Source of the DNA: Capitulum mitella
Lineage: Eukaryota; Arthropoda; Thecostraca; Pollicipedomorpha; Pollicipedidae
Direction: 5' to 3'
DNA length: 64,000 nucleotides
NCBI GenBank assembly: GCA_030062745.1
Contig: CP099851.1
Location: 6,884,393 to 6,948,392 of the forward strand
Translations under genes and position numbers: made by a program
Notes under the pieces: generated by a model
The model's input: only the letters and a program-made list of their open reading frames with translations
Told to the model about the DNA's origin: nothing
Database searches by the model: none
Shown: piece after piece, positions 57,426-64,000 of the stretch
How positions within the stretch are numbered: the first letter of the stretch is position 1
Layout: every line of letters starts with the position of its first letter

Positions 57426-59040
57426 ATTTAAAGGTTTTTGGCGTGTATCAATAAGGGCGGGGTCTTGCCTTTTTTTGGTCCGGGAGCCACAAGCGGCTTC
57501 ATTGGACCGAGGCTGTACATGTAAGTGTACCGTGTGCAGTGTCGTGCGGTGCGATAATATGGCGATCATTGGGCCAGTCAAGTGTAAGGATGATCTGAGG
57601 ACTCGAACAAGCCGAAATAAAATTCAGGGTTGGCAGGTCACCCGGATTAACCGCCCTCGGCCAGTAGGTCGCTCGAGTCGCGCGGTCTGATTCGGCATCC
57701 GATTACGACCTCCGACGGAAACGGTCTAAGACCAACAAACATCATGCCGCGACTGCTTGTTGGGCGATCAGTCGAGGACGCATCCGTCTCCGTCCGATAA
57801 CGGTAGCCCACTGATAACTCTGCACATCCCTGTCCGTCCCGTCTTACCTGGGGGCCCATGGGGATGCAGGGTTACAGCATGACGAGGCCAGAGGCGCCCG
57901 CACCGAGAAGGCCGCGAGAAACGAGATTGGGAATCGCGGCCCCGTCCAGCCAAGGTGGAGGGCAGGATTAGCAGTGGGACCAATGTCAGGCGGTGACCGC
58001 CGGCACCAGTCTAGTCGGCACGAGGTAAAGTCGGAGCGTGCGTCGGCGCGCGCTCACCCGTCTCAGAGAGGCCGCGCCGTGTCGCGCCTCGGTTGCGTGA
58101 AAGAGGTGGAGTGATGGTCGTCGGCGGCGGGCACGCCCTCACAGGAAAAAACGACGCAAGGAGAAGGAGGGAAAACACAGCTTTTATTTGTCCAGAAGAT
58201 CATTTTCAAAATGGGCGCGGACCAAGATCGCTGACCGGCGGGCGCACCGGCACTGGGCGACGAGGCCTGCTCCGTGGGCGTCACAACACCTCGAGGCAAG
58301 GCCTGAGGAGCCGGAACGACACCGGGCGCGGAGAGACGTCCTATATAACACGAAAACCACGCGGACAATGAGGCTGGGGCATTTGGCCTCGTTCTCACGC
58401 GAAGTGGCTTGATAACTGGCGATGAGTGACTACAGACATTTTCCGTTATGATTCCCGGGGAGAAGGCAACTACCCTAACTCCCACAGTTTACGCAGTCTA
58501 AAACAAAACTACTCGCGAGTGACAAGGAGCGTTAGAGCGCTGGCCGGATCTGAGCGCAGTAGCTGTGGACGACTGTAAGACCGGGACGTAGGATGGCACG
58601 TAGAAAAGGCTTGGACCGCGTTGGTCGGTAGCCGAAAGTCCCGGGACATGACTGGGTTGGCCGAGCCCACGGCCGCTCAGGCAGGAGTCACAGGCGAGTA
58701 ACTCTATAGTTCTCGGGCTGATCGGTAGCCGGGGGGACCCCGACAGGCACTGGAATGATGATGGGTCATTTGACCAGGTGCAAATGTCGGCTGACACTGA
58801 ATACAGTTTTAAAAAAGGTCAATGTGGCCAGCGGGAAAAAACAATTGCACCCGGGGACGTTTGCAGCGGGTTTGTAGAAAGGACGCCACTGGAGCCGAAA
58901 AAGGGGATCGAGAGAGGGAGGGACTGATGAGCGAATGTCGTTACTAGAAAAGGGCATACGGGTGAAATTGGGAAGGGTAAATACGGACCAGCGGACGATT
59001 AAGCAGCGTGCATCACAGCCGACCTGCTTTCGCCGCGAAA
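57426..59040. other. Gene-free GC-rich stretch
   Basis: Mid to high GC with open frames on both strands, the longest being 140 codons at 58063-58485 on the minus strand. I recognise no protein, element end or tandem repeat here. Confidence 0.35.
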
Positions 59041-59580
59041 CATTAAAACTTAGCTATTTCGCTTGAAGACAAACCAGCACGCAGCCTGTTTCGGCCCATG
59101 CTGAGATAAAAAAAAACTTTAAATACACTGCGTACTTAATGACTAACTGGTTTTCATGGGACGGCGCGAGGCGATATAAGTAGCTCAGTGGATGAAAAGC
59201 GATTGATTGGAGCGCTCCCGGTCACGGCCGTTACAAAGCCATCCCTCCAGAATGCCTCCTGCCTTCTCATGCTCACGCCGCGTCACTCACCACCTATACG
59301 CACGACCAGAATTGACCGCCTCAGCAATTCGCACGTGGTTTCCGTATGCGGTCGGCGGGTCGGAGATGGCTTCATCAAATTGAGCTGCTCTGCAGGCACC
59401 GACCACCGCGGCGCTGGACAAGGGCGGTGCTGGACGGTGCGGCGCCGGACAAGGGCTGCGGCAAGGGCGCCGGCTCGCGCAGGCGCTCACGCAGAGCGCC
59501 GGGCCTACAACAGGAAAGAGAGAGCAGAACAACAGTTATCCGAAAAACGATGAACCGACCACGCTGCAGTCGTGCTACAG
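59040..59580 (+). mobile_element. Ty3/Gypsy-like fossil: LTR or leader part, no gag
   Basis: This aligns with the reverse complement of 46622-47150 (shared phrases CAGCCTGTTTCGGCC, GTACTTAATGACTAAC, CACGGCCGTTACAAAGCCAT and CTGCTCTGCAGGCACCGACC). Nothing of gag follows, so it may be a solo LTR or truncated copy. Old and non-functional. Confidence 0.6.
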
Positions 59581-60083
59581 TTTTGCAGATAAAACAAATG
59601 TCATATGTCAAAGGCATCTCATCGTACCTATAAATCAATCTTCACCGGACCAGCAATGTCCGTTGTGCAACGCTTTGTGTCTCCATGATATTGCGAAGTA
59701 CTTACAGTGTATTTTAATATAGCTCCGTGCTAGCTTAACGTTTTATTTTAGAGTTTATTCATTAAAATTTATCCTTACTGTCCGCATATCTGTAGCAGTG
59801 CATCGCTAACTCCGGCTGAAACCATGTCTCGTTGGGCGTCGCATCGTTTGGTTATTCAGTGATTGCGGTATATGCATGCATGCCACTCAAATGAGCGTGC
59901 CATTAAATTTGTTTTGAACTATTGTACGTTGGCCCACACATCTATTTTATATCGGTTGTTTCGTCAGTTGGAATGACTGTTTTGCGCGTGTTTCAAATAC
60001 GAAGTGCTTGAGGGGTGACCTGAAGGTGGCGTTCCAGAACAGCACCGAACACCAGCGGTGACTGTCTGTTCGGGCTTCGGGCG

Positions 60084-61296
60084 TTGTCACCCTTCCAGCA
60101 GAACAGGACTGCAGAGTTTTTTGGAGCGTCCGTGCGCATGATGAAGAAGAGCAGGCAGCTCAGACGGCCCCACGGCATCTTGCCCGATGTGCTGGCAACC
60201 AGCAGAGGCCGGCGGACCGATCGAGAGGACCAAACGAACGTGAAGGCGTTCTGTGAGTCTGACAACGTGAGCACGATGTGCCCGGGGCAAAAAGACTATA
60301 TGACTGTTCGTGGCGCGGATGGGTCAAAGGTAAAGGCACAGAAAAGGCTCGTACCGGAAAATCTGAAAGAAATATAGAATTTGTATGAACAGGATGAATA
60401 CGACCAAAAACAAGGCTTCTCCACGTTTGTCGCTCTCCGACCTAAGAACCGTGTGTTAGACGGTAGCGGTGGCACACATTCAGTGAGCGTCTGCACCAAT
60501 CACCGAAATCCCACGCTGCTGATATCAGCCCTTGGTCTTCCCGGCCTGACCTATCGCAACCTGTTTGGTTATGCCGGATGTGGCGTTCACAAGCGAGGCT
60601 GCATGATGCATGCCTGTGATGACTGTCCGGATGAGGAGGGCGTCATGTCGTTCCTGAGGCTGGTGGTGGCTGACGATGCGGAAGAGGATGATAACGAGGA
60701 TGACGGCGACGATGAGATCCGCTGCAAGCAGTGGGCTAGCACTGACAGATGCACGCTAAAGCACATTATAGAGAGCCGAGACGACTGCCTCTGGTCACTG
60801 AGCCGGCGAACAGTGGAGCTAAGGAACCACCACTATCGGGCCCAGATGCAATCCGCGTATTATGCGCCGCTGAAGGGGACTGGCGGCTGGAGAAGCAAAA
60901 GTCCATGGTGATTTTTCGGAAAATTATTCGTTTGTGGTCCGGGACGCCGCGCAAGGGGCTCACTGGGACGCGTCACCCTGAACCGTGCACCCGTTTATTG
61001 TGTACTGGCGGGAGGGAAAGGGGGAGCGGGCGTGACGCGCCATCAGTGCTACTGCTGTACCTCTGATGACACAACTCACAGCACCGTTGTGGTGTACTAT
61101 CTCCCGGCAACCTGATGCCTGAGATTCGGGCCAGAGTACCCTGCCCGAAGAAAGTACATTATGTCACGGATGGGTGTGCGGCACAGTATAAAAACAAGTA
61201 CAAGTTTACGGATGTATGTTATCACGAGGAGGATGTTGAAGGTCACGAGTGCCATTCGAGTGGCATTTCTTTTCCGCCTCGCATGGGAAGGAACAC
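60084..61296 (+). pseudogene. DNA-transposon transposase fragment (DDE-like, widespread unnamed metazoan type), broken
   Basis: The segments, in order, are: MCPGQKDYMTVRGADGSK, QKRLVPENLKEI, GFSTFVALRPKNRVL, SGGTHSVSVCTNHRN, CMMHACDDCP, KQWASTDRC (60084-60911); ENYSFVVRDAAQGAHWD and VHPFIVYWRE (60924-61015); KKVHYVTDGCAAQYKNKYKF with CYHEED (61150-61240); EWHFFSASHGKE (61262-61297). These match, from memory, transposase-like proteins common in hydra, aphids and other animals. DG in VTDGCAAQYKN is a likely catalytic Asp. An in-frame TAG lies at 60375-60377, and the frame changes between later segments. The coding stops just before the expected C-terminal acid block. I am unsure of the superfamily; Sola or Kolobok type would fit a 4-bp TTAA target. 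Confidence 0.7.
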
Positions 61297-61317
61297 CAAC
61301 GAATACGAATTTGACGA

Positions 61318-62107
61318 ATTTGACGAACATCGTTTGCCGTGACGTAAAGCCAGTTTGTAGGTAAAATTCACGCTGGGCCAGAGAAATTCGAAAATTCGAA
61401 AATTCCCATTTTGGCTGCACCCGTAGCGGTGACCTTGAGAAACCACTGCGGGGATGGACTGTGTGCCCGCCTACTTGCACATCGAATTTGGTGGCTCTAG
61501 CACAAGCAGTTTTCGACAAGGAGCGATTTCCGTAAAACGACATGAACGCCCCTGGCGGTGACCTTGGGAACTAAGGTGACGTCGACCCCAAATAGGTGAC
61601 TCCCTCCCAGCCCGAGGAGAACTGGTGAACCAAACTTGGCAGGCGTGTCGTCGCTCGTTTCACCTGTGACCCGACAAAAATGTAATGGGACTATCTTACC
61701 TCCAATTACGAATTTTCGCTCTATAATGATGATATTTTTGTGACTTGGGAGGTCGCCCATTGACCTATACCCAAAAGCCTGTACATTTTCCAATAGCTAA
61801 GACAACGGCTAATACCCTGGCACTCACGGAAATGATTTGTCTGAAAACTTTAGAAATTATGTTGCTAAGAAAACTTCGACATATTTTGGCATGGCCATTT
61901 CGAGGTCATTACCGTGACCTGAGAGGTTACGTTTTGACCTGGAACCAACAACTCGGATATCGTTGAGTTCCCTACGTGATGACCAAAACACTAGTTTTTA
62001 CTGCGTTGCTCTATCTCTCTTGGTTCAATAGTCAGTAGAGAGGGGTGTCGTTTTGGGACCCCCCACCGGGCGCGGGTGTAAAAATGGCCCCACCGGACGA
62101 GGGTTAA
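61318..62107 (-). mobile_element. Family-C TTAA transposon end, copy 2 (joined to the transposase fragment)
   Basis: Read from TTAA at 62104-62107 on the minus strand, this is TTAACCCTCGTCCGGTGGGG, then CCATTTTTACAC. It aligns with 56241-57015 for about 790 bp, including the blocks AAGGTCACCG and ATTTGGGGTCGAC. Homology to copy 1 stops at about 61318, twenty bases after the transposase coding ends. It is either the terminal part of an autonomous family-C element or a truncated copy abutting an unrelated transposase. Confidence 0.75.
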
Positions 62108-62260
62108 GGCAGTGTAGAACAAATCAGATATGGCAGAGGGACCAGGATGCGTCTCCCGCTAGCGCCACTCACTTTTTCACCATGTCGGCAAAGCTCATTT
62201 CAGGCAGGGCCTCCTCTCCTGATCACCTTTTCGTCCCCAGTTACCGTGTCCTCTTTTCTC
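62104..62260 (+). mobile_element. Family-E TTAA terminus, right copy
   Basis: From TTAA at 62104-62107 the sequence TTAAGGCAGTGTAGAACAA, AGATATGGCAGAGGGACC, CTCCCGCTAG matches the minus strand of 54960-55043. It shares its TTAA with family C on the left. Confidence 0.6.
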
Positions 62261-62763
62261 CTACGTTTCTCCTTCTTCTTCACTCTCGCAGGGCTAAAAA
62301 ACGTTGCCAGTGGTCGCTGATTGGATACAAGCTTCTTGGCCATTAACCGGAAGGGAGTAGGTGACATTCGTTCTTTTTATCTGGGCGCCGCTGTGCCAAA
62401 TCAGACACCCAAAGAAACGACAACCCGTCGGATTTTGAGTCATCTTATACTCATATTTGGTTGCTGAATATACCTTTTTGGGGTCGTACCAAGAACGACA
62501 AGCTTAAACAGGGCTGGTTTTTGTGCTATGCCTATGCCCGCTTTTCCATGGCCGTTGTTTGAAAAAGCAAAGGCAGTTAAAATATAAAATAATAAATCTA
62601 TCTGTCTAAAAATATATCTATCCATATAAATCAATCTATATAATCAATCTATATAAAAGCAATCTACCTAGATACATAAATCCATTAAAATATTAAAAAA
62701 GTTATTCAATTTCCATAAACGTTGCAAGTAGCAGCAGCCAGCTCCGATCCGTTCTCGATGTTT
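62260..62763. other. Unassigned stretch with GATA/TATC-like simple sequence
   Basis: About 62600-62680 is AT-rich with repeated TCTATCTATATAA-like words. The phrase CCAGCTCCGATCCGTTC at about 62738 matches the family-F end at 30340 in reverse complement. No gene. Confidence 0.4.
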
Positions 62764-63983
62764 TTAACCCGTCCCCCGACTAGGGAGGCAGTTGAACGCC
62801 CCCCTGAGGTTTTCCTGGAATTTGCGAGAGTACGAGCAAACTACAGAGCCAAAAAACTTTGTGTACCTTTCGTTTCATCATTTTGACGACTTGTGTCAAA
62901 GTTTTCACCTCAGGTCAGGCCAGGTGCCTGATCCAGGTCAGGTCAAACGGACCTATGTCCAAAAAAGTTTAGCGCCCTCTAACTTTTTCAGAAAACAAGA
63001 TATCACAATAATACTTTCAGGGATTAGTCATCTTCATAGATGCAACAAATCTGCTATCTCAGATTTTTCGGGACTTTTTGGGTAATTGACCTAAGGTCAA
63101 GCCCATTTTAAAGACATGTCGTTTTTTCGGAAATTGACGAAATTTTTTCATAACATTTTCAGTGTGGAGTGAAGCAGATATCTAGTTACCGTCATTGGAC
63201 AAAGTATCAATGACTTTCAGCCATTGACCTGGGGTCAGGTCACGAATTACTGTTGTGAGCCAAAATGTCCCACCGTCAAAATCAGCGATGAATTACTCAG
63301 AATGGGTAGAAAATGGCAGAACTGGCCTGCACAGACGTAAATAATACCAAGAACCTCAAAAAGTTCTACCAAAATTGCATGTTTTGGAAATAAATAGGAT
63401 CTCGCGAACAGAGCTCCGCCAGTTGTGTAAATTGGTAACTAATGAATTTTTCCAAAATTTAAGCATGAGAAACCATCAGAAGAACCAATAAGATCAATAA
63501 AATGCATATGGATAGGCTTATGTGGCAAAAATAAAGGAACTCTGAAATTAGTTCCCATTAATTTCTTACTGCGTACGGTTGCGGCTCCCACCGACGGCCG
63601 GCGCGAAAATTGCCGTGTCTTTAATTCAACGTTTCGGCGTATATATTGAAAAACAATCTGAGAAATTATATCTGTATCGGCATTTGTAGACCTTTACTTG
63701 TGCGCTGGTACCTTTACCTATGCGTTACTGGTCATAGCCCTTGAGATCCAGGCCGTTTCTCGGTCTCATGTAGCCGGGTATGAGAGAACATATATAAGAC
63801 GTAAATTGCTTGCATATTACCTGAAACTGAAAATGATATCAGTTTCGAGCTCTATTCGTCACAAGCTTTCCAACGGTGTGCTTATTTTTATCATGCGACA
63901 AACCGTTCGTGAGTTAGAGGGGGCAGCCTACCCCCCGCCAGTCGAGCGTGATCGTCGCCGACCGATTGTCGTGCGCGGGTTAA
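62764..63983 (+). mobile_element. Family-D transposon, copy 3 (TTAA target)
   Basis: This 1.22-kb copy is bounded by TTAA at 62764-62767 and 63980-63983, with ends TTAACCCGTCCCCCGACT and CGTGCGCGGGTTAA. It aligns with 36822-38004 in the same orientation and with 26-1313 in reverse. It contains several AGGTCA/TGACCT words (62910-62950, 63085, 63220) and no coding frame. Confidence 0.85.
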
Positions 63984-64000
63984 GAAAAAACTGATGGTGG

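Noticed and set aside
58063-58485. 140-codon minus-strand frame
   Set aside because: Its composition follows local GC; no recognisable domain or conserved motif.
56241-62107. One 5.9-kb transposon with ~780-bp inverted ends
   Set aside because: The left part is a complete 1.18-kb element with its own right end at 57422-57425, and unrelated sequence follows. The outer inverted match is better read as two family-C copies.

Overview
This is a window of animal nuclear DNA, most likely from an arthropod. Two host genes point that way. One is a clip-domain serine protease, a family characteristic of arthropods, spread over six recognisable exons. The other is a long, apparently single-exon gene with a cGAS-like/Mab-21 nucleotidyltransferase domain. 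A short TTAGG-type telomere-like tract is weak extra support. I cannot name the species; a non-insect arthropod such as a crustacean or chelicerate is my guess. Nothing bacterial is present: no operons, ribosome binding sites or CRISPR.

Layout. 0-15 kb has no host gene that I recognise. It holds a family-D 4-bp-target transposon (26-1313), two 162-bp hAT MITEs, two facing copies of a minisatellite-filled element with hAT-like ends (about 2.15-4.76 and 8.52-11.93 kb), a family-A transposon inside the second copy, local tandem duplications and a Ty3/Gypsy integrase fossil. 15.3-20.6 kb is a decayed, 5'-truncated LINE of the I type (ORF1 with zinc knuckles; ORF2 with APE endonuclease, reverse transcriptase and RNase H). 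22.5-23.1 kb is a compound microsatellite. 25.26-26.54 kb is a family-B TTAA transposon.

29.8-42.7 kb is the protease gene on the plus strand: clip exon, activation site and His exon, Asp exon, a disulphide exon, a frame-broken exon, and the Ser exon with the stop. Its introns hold a 3.7-kb hAT transposon with a BED finger (itself invaded by a TTAA element), a family-D element, and an inverted partial copy of the gene's own clip exon. A second family-B element lies just past the stop and carries the nearest AATAAA.

44-49.6 kb is repeat-rich, with a Ty3/Gypsy gag fossil and another minisatellite-filled element. 49.9-54.5 kb is the nucleotidyltransferase gene, about 1,500 codons in two overlapping reading frames, followed by a poly(A) signal.

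55.0-64.0 kb is a run of TTAA-target transposons that abut each other at shared TTAA sites. It includes fragments of a transposase (60.1-61.3 kb) next to the end of family C, one of the short non-autonomous families.

The protease and the nucleotidyltransferase are both of families used in arthropod innate immunity. Whether they act together cannot be told from sequence.
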